NCBI GenBank assembly: GCA_947167745.1
Contig: CAMVJE010000008.1
Location: forward strand, 1-60,325
Direction of reading: 5' to 3'
Origin: an uncultured Treponema sp.
Lineage (GTDB): Bacteria > Spirochaetota > Spirochaetia > Treponematales > Treponemataceae
DNA length: 60,325 nt
The position numbers and the translations under genes were made by a program. The notes beneath the pieces were generated by a model. It worked only from the letters and a program-made list of their open reading frames with translations. It had not been told where the DNA came from and ran no database searches. This document shows positions 34,506 through 42,830 of the stretch, piece after piece. The first letter of the stretch is position 1. Each line of letters opens with the position of its first letter.

Positions 34506-36031
34506 TCTGAAGCCTCCCTTGAATGACTGTTTTTTGCACGATTCGATTTTATCTTAAAAATGATTCCCAAAATCTGAATTGCAATCAATGGTGTCATGGC
34601 GACCAAAGCAATTACACCAAAAGCATCTACAGCAGGATTTCCGCCACTTGCTTCTGAAGCCCCCAGTGTAAATGAAAGAATAAAAGTGCTGGTCATAGGG
34701 CCACTCGCAACGCCACCTGAGTCAAAGGCAATTCCAGTGAATAATTTTGGACAGATGAATGAAAGAATCAAAGCCAGAGCATAACCCGGAATCAAAATAT
34801 ACCAGATGGAAAAACCATAAAGTACACGAAGCATAGAAATTCCAATTGAAATTGCAACACCGGCGCTCAAAGCTACAAGCATGACCTTACGCTTGATTGT
34901 GCCACCCGAAATTGACTCAACCTGATCTGTCAAAACCCAAACCGCAGGCTCGGCACAAACGACGATTGCTCCAAAAACCAGTCCGACAGCAACAAGAAGC
35001 ACCGTCCAGAAAACACCTGTCTGACTTGCAGCACCTAGAACTTTTCCAAGCTCTGCACCAGCCGGCATGAAACCACCCTGAGCGCCAGTTAGAAATAAAA
35101 TCAAACCGATAAAACTCATTACAAAGCCACGAACCATTCGCACAACTTGCATGGGAGGCATTTTAAGCAGGAAGATCTGAAAAAAAATGGCCATTCCAGC
35201 CAGAGGAGCAAGAGCGCCAGAAACTTCTTTAAAAATCGATGGCAGAAGGTTAAAAAAAACCGCAATTCCGCGAGCTGTAAGACCATGTCCGCCCTCAGCA
35301 AGAGAACCTGAAGAAGAAGTTCCACCTGACAAAATAATACCGTAAATGATGACTGCAAGAACCGGGCCGATTGAGGCAATCCCCGTCAAGCCAAATGAAT
35401 CATCACTTGAAGATTTAAGTTTACCGTTTTTGTCTGACTTTGCACGAACCGCCGCAACGCCAACACCTAAAGCCATGATGAAGGGAACTGTCATTGGGCC
35501 GGTAGTGGCTCCACCTGAGTCAAAGGCAACTCCCTGAAATGTGGGGGGAGTCAGAAAGGCCAGGGCAAAGACAAAAATATACGAAATAGTAAGGAGAATG
35601 TTCAGGGGGATTGAAAGAACCGTGCGTAAAATACCCAGGGAAACAAAAAAGCCCACGCCCACGGCAATCATAAAAATCAAACCCCACTTGCTCACATTTG
35701 GTGCAATTCCCCGCACCTGGTCTGCAAGCACCTGAACATCCGGTTCGGCAACTGTAACGATAAAACCGATTAAAAAGGCCGCTCCCAATAAGAGAGGAAG
35801 GTTTCGCTTTGCAGTAAGAGCCGCTCCGCTCCGCTCACCGATTGGCAGGATTCCAATGTCAACGCCCAGCAAAAAAATCGTGAGCCCGAAAATAACGAGG
35901 ATTCCGCCAAGCACAAAGCGGCTCATGGTTCCAAAAGACATGGGAGCAATGGTAAGCCCCAAAAGCAGAACCATGACCATAATGGGCAGCACTGAAGAGA
36001 CAGTTTCTTTAAATTTTGCGAAGATGTTCAT
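34502..36031 (-). CDS. DUF1538 integral membrane protein with internal duplication
   Basis: 509 residues and about 12 membrane helices. Two homologous halves are visible: AEPDVQVLADQV and AFDSGGATTGPMTVPF in the first, AEPAVWVLTDQV and AFDSGGVASGPMTSTF in the second. This is the signature of DUF1538, a putative transporter family of unknown substrate, often found beside PII-like genes. It starts 3 nt after the luxS stop and overlaps the PII-like gene, so the three should be cotranscribed. Confidence 0.82.
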   Translation of the reverse strand: MNIFAKFKETVSSVLPIMVMVLLLGLTIAPMSFGTMSRFVLGGILVIFGLTIFLLGVDIGILPIGERSGAALTAKRNLPLLLGAAFLIGFIVTVAEPDVQVLADQVRGIAPNVSKWGLIFMIAVGVGFFVSLGILRTVLSIPLNILLTISYIFVFALAFLTPPTFQGVAFDSGGATTGPMTVPFIMALGVGVAAVRAKSDKNGKLKSSSDDSFGLTGIASIGPVLAVIIYGIILSGGTSSSGSLAEGGHGLTARGIAVFFNLLPSIFKEVSGALAPLAGMAIFFQIFLLKMPPMQVVRMVRGFVMSFIGLILFLTGAQGGFMPAGAELGKVLGAASQTGVFWTVLLVAVGLVFGAIVVCAEPAVWVLTDQVESISGGTIKRKVMLVALSAGVAISIGISMLRVLYGFSIWYILIPGYALALILSFICPKLFTGIAFDSGGVASGPMTSTFILSFTLGASEASGGNPAVDAFGVIALVAMTPLIAIQILGIIFKIKSNRAKNSHSREASE

Positions 36032-36034
36032 TTA

Positions 36035-36529
36035 TTATGCGTCCGCAAAAACTTTTCCGTCATCAAGAGTGACTTTGAGTTTTGTATATTCACAGTGAAA
36101 GTCATTTTTGAGGCGGTCAAGGTAGCGTGCACATTCCCACTTGCACATCGGAAGATCGTGAAGAAGGTAATTTCCGCAAGCTTCCGGCCGGGTTGCAGGA
36201 ACTTCATTTTGTGTAAGAATCCATTCAAGGCACTCGATTGTAAGAGAGCGCATATCCTGAACGGTATAAGAACCTGTCATTATGATGTACATGCCTGTAA
36301 GACAACCCATAGGACCTACATAAACCACATCGTCCTTAACACGAGAGTTGCGGAACCAAGTCGCCATGAGATGCTCAATGCTGTGAATGGCAGAAGGAGC
36401 AATTGCCGGCTCTTTGTTCGGCTCAGTGATTCTTAAATCGTAAGTAGTAAAACCTTTATCTTCGCGAGAAACATAAATTCCCGGCTTCAAATGAGTGTGA
36501 TCAATAGTAAAACTCTGAATAACTTCCAT
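36035..36529 (-). CDS. luxS: S-ribosylhomocysteine lyase
   Basis: 164 residues. The metal ligands HSIEHL and the later CGNYLLHDL, and the active-site Cys in MGCLTGMYII, are in place. LuxS splits S-ribosylhomocysteine into homocysteine and the autoinducer-2 precursor DPD. It lies 63 nt after mtnN, which makes its substrate, so the activated methyl cycle is encoded as a unit. GAGG precedes the ATG. Confidence 0.95.
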   Translation of the reverse strand: MEVIQSFTIDHTHLKPGIYVSREDKGFTTYDLRITEPNKEPAIAPSAIHSIEHLMATWFRNSRVKDDVVYVGPMGCLTGMYIIMTGSYTVQDMRSLTIECLEWILTQNEVPATRPEACGNYLLHDLPMCKWECARYLDRLKNDFHCEYTKLKVTLDDGKVFADA

Positions 36530-36592
36530 AATAATGCCTCGCTGGTAAGTATATACATTATAAAAATATCCGACAATATCAGAATCGACCTG

Positions 36593-37306
36593 CTAGTCCG
36601 CAAAAGTTGAAATCATTTTCTCAACAACACGGGCGCTCAGTTCTGCGGCAAGTCCCTCGTTGAAATCGTAGCCGTTTGAGCTTAAATCATCTGCCATGTC
36701 ACTCATACAGCGCAAAATAACGAAGGGAACTTTGTTGAGGTAACAGGAATGTGCAATCGCAGCACCTTCCATTTCGACACAGGCAGGCTCAAATTCTTCA
36801 GCGATGCGAGTTTTTACATTTTTTTCACTGATGAACTGGTCGCCTGTGGCAATCCGGCCTTCAATCATCTTGTGGCCTTTTGAAAGCTCAGATTCAGAAA
36901 AGGCTTTTTTTGCAGCCTCAATCATTTTTTTGTCGGCCTCGAAAGAAAATACCTGCATCTGGGGAACCTGTCCCTTTTTGTAACCAAAGCCGGTGGCATC
37001 CACATCATGATAGACAGCGTCTGTTGAAACAACAAAATCCATTACGCCCAGTCCGTGAGCCATTGCCCCCGCAATTCCAGTGTTGATAATATTCGTACAG
37101 CCAAACTGCAGGACAAGTCTCTGCGCACAAAGAGCAGCATTCACTTTTCCAACACCTGACCGGGAAAGCACAACATCAACTCCATGGATTTTTCCTTCTT
37201 CAAAGACAATTGAACCGGCTTCAGTTTTCTTAATAGAACCGCCCATCAAATTGCGAAGGAAGTTTACCTCTACTTCCATAGCACCGATAATTCCAATTTT
37301 TTTCAT
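36593..37306 (-). CDS. mtnN: 5'-methylthioadenosine/S-adenosylhomocysteine nucleosidase
   Basis: 237 residues: MKKIGIIGAMEVEVNFLRN at the start, NTGIAGAMA and the C-terminal EMEGAAIAH of the MTA/SAH nucleosidase family. It removes adenine from SAH and MTA, feeding luxS directly downstream. AAGGAG sits upstream of the ATG. It heads the minus-strand run mtnN-luxS-DUF1538-PII-birA. Confidence 0.95.
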   Translation of the reverse strand: MKKIGIIGAMEVEVNFLRNLMGGSIKKTEAGSIVFEEGKIHGVDVVLSRSGVGKVNAALCAQRLVLQFGCTNIINTGIAGAMAHGLGVMDFVVSTDAVYHDVDATGFGYKKGQVPQMQVFSFEADKKMIEAAKKAFSESELSKGHKMIEGRIATGDQFISEKNVKTRIAEEFEPACVEMEGAAIAHSCYLNKVPFVILRCMSDMADDLSSNGYDFNEGLAAELSARVVEKMISTFAD

Positions 37307-37394
37307 TTTATGTTACTCCTTGCGAAAATCTGCATAATTTTCTGTTATTTTCATAGAAAACCGCAAAATTTTCAATAATTTTCATAAAAAAGTA

Positions 37395-37423
37395 TTGATT
37401 AAAATCTCTAAAAACTCTAATAT
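37395..37423 (+). promoter_or_regulatory. Promoter of the small RNA
   Basis: TTGATT (37395-37400), 17 nt, TAATAT (37418-37423). The expected start point is near 37430. Confidence 0.65.
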
Positions 37424-37429
37424 ATACTC

Positions 37430-37534
37430 AGCAGCAAGAAAAGAGCAACTAAAAGTTGCACGACACTTCCGTTGGAAGTTTGTCACCCAAAACCCCCGCC
37501 GTTTCTCCTCCTTTAAGCGGGGGTTTTGCTTTTT
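37430..37534 (+). ncRNA. Probable small RNA with three hairpins and a CTCCTCC terminator loop
   Basis: About 105 nt between divergent mtnN and the esterase gene, with its own promoter. Stem 1: GCAACT-AAA-AGTTGC (37445-37459). Stem 2: GACA-CTTCC-GTT-GGAAG-(TT)-TGTC (37462-37484). Stem 3 is a strong terminator, AAAACCCCCGC/GCGGGGGTTTT (37489-37527), followed by GCTTTTT. The 17-nt terminator loop contains CTCCTCC (37505-37511), complementary to a Shine-Dalgarno core. This suggests a trans-acting regulator of translation. No small open frame is evident. I do not recognise a known RNA family. The alternative is a leader with attenuator for the esterase gene, but that gene has its own -10 box at 37550. 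Confidence 0.65.
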
Positions 37535-37549
37535 AAAGCACTTCTATAA

Positions 37550-37555
37550 TATAAT
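37550..37555 (+). promoter_or_regulatory. -10 box of the esterase gene
   Basis: TATAAT ends 6 nt before the ATG at 37562. TTGCTT 18 nt upstream can serve as -35 and overlaps the tail of the small-RNA terminator. A leaderless mRNA is expected. Confidence 0.5.
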
Positions 37556-37561
37556 AAATTC

Positions 37562-38422
37562 ATGATTCACGAAACAATAAAGCTTTCAGATTCAGGCAGT
37601 TCTTCTGCAAGTCTTACAACTTATATCCTACAAAATTATCCAAATTTCTCTGCCGAAAGAATCCGCCCCCTCATTCTAGTCATTCCAGGTGGCGGCTATA
37701 GTCATTACGGTCAGCGGGAACAGGAATCCATCGCCATCAAAATGAATTCACTTGGCTTTCATGCAGCCATTTTGCACTACACACTTGCTCCCATGCGCTT
37801 TCCTCAGGCTCTTTGTGACGCGGCAAATGCGGTCGCCCTTATCCGAAAAAATGCAGAAAACTGGCATGTTGATTCTAACAAAATCATTCTGGCTGGCTTT
37901 TCTGCCGGCGGCCACCTTTCTTCCCTTCTAGGCTGTTTCTGGAATTCAAAATTCCTTAAAAAATATATTTCCCACACAAGTCAGGAAATCCGGCCGAATT
38001 TTCTCTGCTTATGCTACCCTGTAGTTACTGCAGAAGAAAAATTCTGTCATGCAGGCTCGATTCAAAACATCATAGGCTCAATTCCAGAAAAAGAAGCAGC
38101 TGAAATCTCTAACTCACTTGGGAAAAGCTCGATGAGGGAAGTCGTCTCAATCGAAAAAAATATTTCTGCAGACTTCCCGCCAACATTTATCTGGCACACG
38201 CTTCAGGACGAAGCCGTTCCCGCAAAAAACACGATTTTACTTGCCAATGCCCTCTATGAAAAAGGAATCAATTGTGAATATCATTTATTCAACAGAGGAA
38301 AGCACGCTTTGGCCCTCGCTTCAGCAGAAACTGCAAATCCCGACGGAAGCAATGCAGAGAGGGAATGCAGCGTCTGGCCGGAACTGTTCATGAACTGGTT
38401 TGAAGGGCTGTCTGATTCTTAA
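37562..38422 (+). CDS. Alpha/beta-hydrolase esterase (acetyl-xylan-esterase/HSL-like)
   Basis: 286 residues, cytoplasmic. The oxyanion motif PGGGYSHYG, the nucleophile elbow GFSAGGHLSS, and the Asp (TLQDEAVP) and His (RGKHALAL) of the triad are visible. Relatives deacetylate sugars or cleave short acyl esters. Given the pectin/plant-cell-wall theme, an acetyl esterase acting on imported oligosaccharides is plausible but inferred. uppP follows 11 nt later. Confidence 0.82.
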   Translation: MIHETIKLSDSGSSSASLTTYILQNYPNFSAERIRPLILVIPGGGYSHYGQREQESIAIKMNSLGFHAAILHYTLAPMRFPQALCDAANAVALIRKNAENWHVDSNKIILAGFSAGGHLSSLLGCFWNSKFLKKYISHTSQEIRPNFLCLCYPVVTAEEKFCHAGSIQNIIGSIPEKEAAEISNSLGKSSMREVVSIEKNISADFPPTFIWHTLQDEAVPAKNTILLANALYEKGINCEYHLFNRGKHALALASAETANPDGSNAERECSVWPELFMNWFEGLSDS

Positions 38423-38433
38423 GGAGTATAAAA

Positions 38434-39333
38434 ATGTCAATTTTTCAGTCAATTATTCTTGGTGTCTTGCAGGGAATAGCGGAATTTTTGCCGATTTCTT
38501 CAAGCGGTCATCTTAAAGTGGCTCAGGAGCTTTTTGGCCTCAGCGAAGTTCCTCTTTTGTTCGATATTATGTTGCATTTGGCCACGCTCGCGGCGGTTAT
38601 TTTGTACTTCCGAAAGAAAATCGCACGGCTTTTCGTGATTTTGTTCAGATGGATTTTCAGGAAGGGGGAGGTCTCCCCCTGCGCCTCATCTAAAGAATCG
38701 GCTACCCCTTCTCCTAGGGGCATAGCCCCTAAGACCCCAGAAGCCGACCTTCTCACAGGCACGGACGAGCTTGGCCGAAAGACAATTCTCGCTGTGATTG
38801 TCGCAACTATCGTAACTGGTGCGATTGGCGTAGTTACGAGCAAGCTTATTCCGGAGCTTCCGATTAAAGTCACTTGCGCGGGCTTTATCGTTACGGCTTG
38901 TCTTTTGATTTTTTCTTCGCTTTGGGCAAAAAAGCATGATTCAAAAAACCTGGAAGAAGCCAAGGGCATTTCCATTCTTCAGGCACTTTTTATCGGCTTC
39001 ATGCAGGGAGTCGGAACTTTGCCAGGTGTCAGCCGCTCCGGCTCAACTATTGCGGGAGCACAGCTTGCGGGCGTAAACCGGGCAGCGGCAGGCGAATTTT
39101 CGTTCATCGTCTCGATTCCGGCGATTCTGGGCGCATTTGTGCTTGAAGCAAAAGATTTGGGTGAAGTCGGAAGCCAGATTGGTGTTCTTCCAGTATTCTG
39201 CGGCTGTCTTGCGGCATTCGCGTGGGGCTATCTCTCCCTTTCAATTTTGATGAAATTGATTCGCCGCGGAAAGCTTGAATGGTTCGCCTGCTACTTGATT
39301 CCTTTGGGAATTTTAGGACTAATTTTCTTCTAA
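38434..39333 (+). CDS. uppP: Undecaprenyl-diphosphate phosphatase with an in-frame repeat insertion
   Basis: 299 residues, against about 265-275 usually. The active-site motifs GIAEFLPISSSGHL (residues 14-27) and PGVSRSGSTI are intact. UppP recycles the lipid carrier of cell-wall synthesis in the inner membrane. Residues 76-109 (between two helices, from KGEVSPCASS to LLTG) are encoded by a family B hairpin repeat and explain the extra length. AAGGAG precedes the ATG. Confidence 0.94.
   Translation: MSIFQSIILGVLQGIAEFLPISSSGHLKVAQELFGLSEVPLLFDIMLHLATLAAVILYFRKKIARLFVILFRWIFRKGEVSPCASSKESATPSPRGIAPKTPEADLLTGTDELGRKTILAVIVATIVTGAIGVVTSKLIPELPIKVTCAGFIVTACLLIFSSLWAKKHDSKNLEEAKGISILQALFIGFMQGVGTLPGVSRSGSTIAGAQLAGVNRAAAGEFSFIVSIPAILGAFVLEAKDLGEVGSQIGVLPVFCGCLAAFAWGYLSLSILMKLIRRGKLEWFACYLIPLGILGLIFF
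38661..38758. repeat. Family B repeat inserted in frame in uppP
   Basis: GGGGGAGGTCTCCCCC and AGGGGC-ATA-GCCCCT hairpins in a GC-rich stretch, translated as a Pro/Ser/Lys-rich loop. It is related to the intergenic elements at 20092-20272 and 44779-44855. Confidence 0.75.
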
Positions 39334-39355
39334 TTTTATCACGGCGGAGTTTTTT

Positions 39356-40381
39356 ATGATTTCATTTGAAAGTGATTATATTGAAGGTGCTCACCCGCTT
39401 ATTCTGGAAGCACTGGCAAAATCAAATATGGAAAGTCTTTCTGGCTACGGAAGCGATAAATACACAGAGCGCGCAAAAGAAAAAATCGCCGCCGCCTGTG
39501 CTTTGCCAGAAGCACAGGTCTTTTTTCTCACAGGCGGCACTCAGACAAATCAGATTGTAATCGACACAATGCTTGCCCAATATGAGGGCGTTCTTTCGGC
39601 TCAGACCGGGCACGTGAGCGTTCACGAAGCCGGCGCAATCGAATACACAGGCCGAAAAGTCCTTACGCTTCCAGCCCATAACGGCAAAATAGATGCAAGC
39701 GAGCTTGATTCCTTTATCAAAGATTTTTACGGGGATGGAAACCACGAGCACATGGTTTTTCCGGGACTGTGCTACATTTCCCATCCGACGGAATACGGAA
39801 CCCTTTATTCAAAAGAAGAGCTTTCTCAAATCAGCGAAGTCTGCCATAAGCACGGAATCCCGCTTTTTATGGACGGAGCAAGGCTTGGCTATGGCCTGGC
39901 AAGCAGGCATACAGATGTAACCTTGCAGGATGTCGCCCGCCTGTGCGATGTTTTTTATATCGGCGGAACAAAAGTCGGTGCTCTCTGCGGGGAGGCCGTC
40001 GTATTCACAAAGAAAAATATGCCGGCCCACTTCGACCATCTTGTTAAAAAACACGGCGCGCTTCTTGCAAAGGGGCGGCTTCTCGGAGTTCAGTTCGACA
40101 CACTCTTCACCGATGACCTTTATTTCAAAATCAGCAAAAACGCAATTGACCGTGCCGAAGAGCTCAAATCAGCCTTCAGCGAAAAAGGCTACAAATTCTT
40201 CATCGACTCGCCGACAAACCAGCAGTTCGTGATTCTTGAAAACTCAAAAATGCCGGAATTGCAGAAAAGCGTAAAATTCTCTTTCTGGGAAAAATACAAT
40301 GAAAGCCACACCGTCGTAAGATTCGCGACAAGCTGGGCTACTACAAGCGAAAAAATTTCAGAACTTAGGAGTTTCTTATGA
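39356..40381 (+). CDS. PLP-dependent low-specificity threonine aldolase-type enzyme
   Basis: 341 residues, beta-eliminating lyase/threonine aldolase group. SDYIEGAHP at the start, FMDGARLGYGL (PLP ring contact) and IGGTKVGALCGE with the Schiff-base lysine are seen. It likely splits threonine or allo-threonine into glycine and acetaldehyde. Its stop overlaps the pepF start (ATGA), so the two are coupled. Confidence 0.88.
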   Translation: MISFESDYIEGAHPLILEALAKSNMESLSGYGSDKYTERAKEKIAAACALPEAQVFFLTGGTQTNQIVIDTMLAQYEGVLSAQTGHVSVHEAGAIEYTGRKVLTLPAHNGKIDASELDSFIKDFYGDGNHEHMVFPGLCYISHPTEYGTLYSKEELSQISEVCHKHGIPLFMDGARLGYGLASRHTDVTLQDVARLCDVFYIGGTKVGALCGEAVVFTKKNMPAHFDHLVKKHGALLAKGRLLGVQFDTLFTDDLYFKISKNAIDRAEELKSAFSEKGYKFFIDSPTNQQFVILENSKMPELQKSVKFSFWEKYNESHTVVRFATSWATTSEKISELRSFL

Positions 40382-42273
40382 GCAATAATATTCCCCGCTG
40401 GAACTTGGATTCCATTTTTCCTTCTATAAAAAGTGCTGAATATAAAGCTGCCCTTTCTGACTTTGAAAGCGGCATGGAAAACCTCGGCTCCCTTTTGGAG
40501 TCGGCAGATACTTTCATTAAAAATGCCAGCGAGAATTTTGATTTTCCTGTCTGGCTCAAAGGCTTTCTGGAAGCGGACGACAAAGTTTCGGCCCTTTGCG
40601 GCTCGCTCAACGCCTATGCCTACATAATTTACTCGGTTGACACCACGAACACGGATTATCTCAACAATATCACAAAAATTGACAATCTCACGCTCCGTTA
40701 CAGGCAGCTTGATTTGTCTTTCAAGTCTGTTCTGCTTGCGAATTCTGGCCGCCTCGAAGATTTTTACAAGCGATTCCCGGAATTTGAAGGATACCGCTAC
40801 ATTCTGAATGAGACTCTAGAAGAAACCAGACATCAGATGAGCCCGGCCGAAGAAAAACTTGCAGGCGAATTGCAGCAGACCGGAGGCGACGCATGGGACA
40901 GGCTTCACGAGCAGCTGATTTCAAATCTCAAAGATACAGAGACAGGCAAAACTTTCAACGAATTACGAAATGATGCCTACTCAGCTGATGCCAAAGTGAG
41001 AAAATCTTCCTATGAAAAAGAAATTTCACTTCTCAAACAGAACGAAATTGCATTTGCGGCCTGCCTCAACAATCTCAAAGGCGAAACCCTCTCGCTAAAC
41101 CGCCACCGAAAATGGCAGAATCCCCTCGACCGCTCCCTTTCCTCTGCCCGACTTTCACAAAAAACGCTCGACGCGCTGATCAGTTCAATCGAAGAAAGCC
41201 TTCCTCTCTGGCGGGAATATTTCAATTTAAAGGCAGATTTTTTGCACAGGCACAACCTTACGGTCTCACAGGACAAAAAGGGGCTGGCCTTCTACGATTT
41301 GTTCGCGCCTATGGCAACAGATTCCCGAGTCGAGCTCGGGAATGACAGCGACACCCTGTCATTGTCGGGTGAGTGCGTGTCATTGTCGGGCTTGACCCGA
41401 CAATCTCTCCTCTCAAAAACCTGGACTTTCGACGAAGCCCGCGATTACATCATCGAGCGATATTCTTCTTTCAGTGCGGAAATGGGCGAGTTTGCCAAAA
41501 AAGCCTTCGCCGAAAACTGGATTGATGCCGAAGTCAGAGCTGGAAAGGTAGGCGGAGCCTACGATGAGGATTTTGCCCTGGGTCACCAGAGCCGAATCAT
41601 GACAAACTTCACTGGCGCATTCAGCGACATAATCACTCTGGCTCACGAACTTGGCCACGCATATCATTTTTCTTGTATGAAGGGAAAGCCCGCGGCATTT
41701 TTCAGCTACCCCATGACGCTTGCAGAAACGGCCTCAACTTTTGCCGAGACAATCGTAAAGCAGGATATGATTTCAAAATGCAGCGATGCCGAAAAAAACC
41801 AGATTCTTGACCTGGACTTGCAGGACGTGAGCCAGGTTCTGGTGGACATTCTCTGCCGCTTCTACTTTGAAAAGAGCGTCTTTGATGAGCGTGAAAAGGG
41901 CGAGCTTAACGCAGATGATTTCTGCCGCTTGATGAAGGAAGCCCAGGAAAAATCCTACGGAAGCGGCTTGAACACAGAACGGCATGAATACATGTGGGCG
42001 GTAAAATCACACTATTATTCAACAGGACTGGACTTTTACAACTTCCCTTACGCTTTCGGACAGCTTTTCGCAGCCGGTCTTTACGCCCGCTACCAGAAAG
42101 AAGGAAAAGATTTCGCCAAAACCTACGCAGAACTGCTCTCCAACACGGGCAACATGTCTTGCGAGGATTTATGCAAAAAGGCAGGATTTGACATCACGCA
42201 AAAAGACTTCTGGAAAAGCGGAATCGAGATGTATGCGAAGGAAGTGTCTGAGCTAAAATCAATTTGCGGATAA
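40378..42273 (+). CDS. pepF: M3-family oligoendopeptidase F with an in-frame repeat insertion
   Basis: 631 residues. The zinc site HELGH (423-427) followed by MTLAETASTFAET gives the HExxH...E pattern of M3B metallopeptidases, cytoplasmic enzymes that degrade short peptides. Residues 315-343 (SRVELGNDSDTLSLSGE and on to LTRQS) are encoded by family A repeat DNA lying between the conserved YDLFAPM and TWTFDEARDYI segments. Translation is coupled to the aldolase gene. Confidence 0.93.
   Translation: MSNNIPRWNLDSIFPSIKSAEYKAALSDFESGMENLGSLLESADTFIKNASENFDFPVWLKGFLEADDKVSALCGSLNAYAYIIYSVDTTNTDYLNNITKIDNLTLRYRQLDLSFKSVLLANSGRLEDFYKRFPEFEGYRYILNETLEETRHQMSPAEEKLAGELQQTGGDAWDRLHEQLISNLKDTETGKTFNELRNDAYSADAKVRKSSYEKEISLLKQNEIAFAACLNNLKGETLSLNRHRKWQNPLDRSLSSARLSQKTLDALISSIEESLPLWREYFNLKADFLHRHNLTVSQDKKGLAFYDLFAPMATDSRVELGNDSDTLSLSGECVSLSGLTRQSLLSKTWTFDEARDYIIERYSSFSAEMGEFAKKAFAENWIDAEVRAGKVGGAYDEDFALGHQSRIMTNFTGAFSDIITLAHELGHAYHFSCMKGKPAAFFSYPMTLAETASTFAETIVKQDMISKCSDAEKNQILDLDLQDVSQVLVDILCRFYFEKSVFDEREKGELNADDFCRLMKEAQEKSYGSGLNTERHEYMWAVKSHYYSTGLDFYNFPYAFGQLFAAGLYARYQKEGKDFAKTYAELLSNTGNMSCEDLCKKAGFDITQKDFWKSGIEMYAKEVSELKSICG
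41320..41406. repeat. Family A repeat inserted in frame in pepF
   Basis: It contains ATTCCCGAG-N5-CTCGGGAAT followed by two TGTCATTGTCGGG units and the palindrome GGGCTTGACCCGAC. Length and content keep the frame open. Confidence 0.85.
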
Positions 42274-42292
42274 AAACAGGCCGTGATATAAT
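42264..42292 (+). promoter_or_regulatory. brnT promoter overlapping the end of pepF
   Basis: TTGCGG (42264-42269), 17 nt, TATAAT (42287-42292). The -35 box lies in the last codons of pepF. The predicted start point is at or one base before the brnT ATG. Confidence 0.65.
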
Positions 42293-42299
42293 TTTTGCA

Positions 42300-42599
42300 A
42301 TGACTGTTATAAACGGCAAGTTTGAATGGGATTCAGAAAAAGACGAAATCAATAAAATAAAGCATGGTTTTTCTTTTTCTGAAATTCTTGATGTGTTCGA
42401 TGACCCTTTTTTCATAGAGCGATATGATATTGAACATTCTTCGCTTGAAGAAGAACGCTACATCGGACTTGGAGAATCAGGCGGAGCGGTTATCGTAATG
42501 ACCGCTTACACCGAACGAGAACGAACACGATTAATTTCTGCTCGTTTCGCTACAGAATCAGAAAGGAAATTATACTATGACTCAAGAAAGAATAGCTGA
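42300..42599 (+). CDS. brnT: BrnT-family ribonuclease toxin
   Basis: 99 residues from ATG 42300; a longer frame from 42264 overlaps pepF and its promoter. FEWDSEKDEINKIKHGFSF at the start and RLISARFATESERKLYY at the end are the hallmarks of BrnT, a RelE-fold RNase toxin of type II toxin-antitoxin pairs. Its 3' end overlaps the antitoxin gene by 23 bp. No Shine-Dalgarno sequence. Confidence 0.88.
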   Translation: MTVINGKFEWDSEKDEINKIKHGFSFSEILDVFDDPFFIERYDIEHSSLEEERYIGLGESGGAVIVMTAYTERERTRLISARFATESERKLYYDSRKNS

Positions 42600-42819
42600 A
42601 TTACAGAATAAACCAATTGATTTATCAGACATTCCCGAAGTGACTCCAGAGCAAGCGAAAGAATTCTACCCACGAAGTTTACGAAAAGCATTTCAACTAA
42701 TTTATAATCTTTTCGACAAGGAAAATCTCATTTGGCTTGAAAAAAACGGCCTGACAAATCGTGTTTCTATAAATGCCGCGCTCGAAAAATTGCGAAAAGA
42801 ATCTTTGAAACTCGCATAA
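42577..42819 (+). CDS. brnA: BrnA-type antitoxin
   Basis: 80 residues. IDLSDIPEVTPEQAKEFYP and the C-terminal RVSINAALEKLRKE (ribbon-helix-helix type DNA-binding end) match BrnA antitoxins. It should neutralise BrnT and repress the shared promoter. AAGGAAA inside brnT serves as ribosome site. The next gene is convergent, 11 nt away. Confidence 0.78.
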   Translation: MTQERIAELQNKPIDLSDIPEVTPEQAKEFYPRSLRKAFQLIYNLFDKENLIWLEKNGLTNRVSINAALEKLRKESLKLA

Positions 42820-42830
42820 GTTTCACCGCC

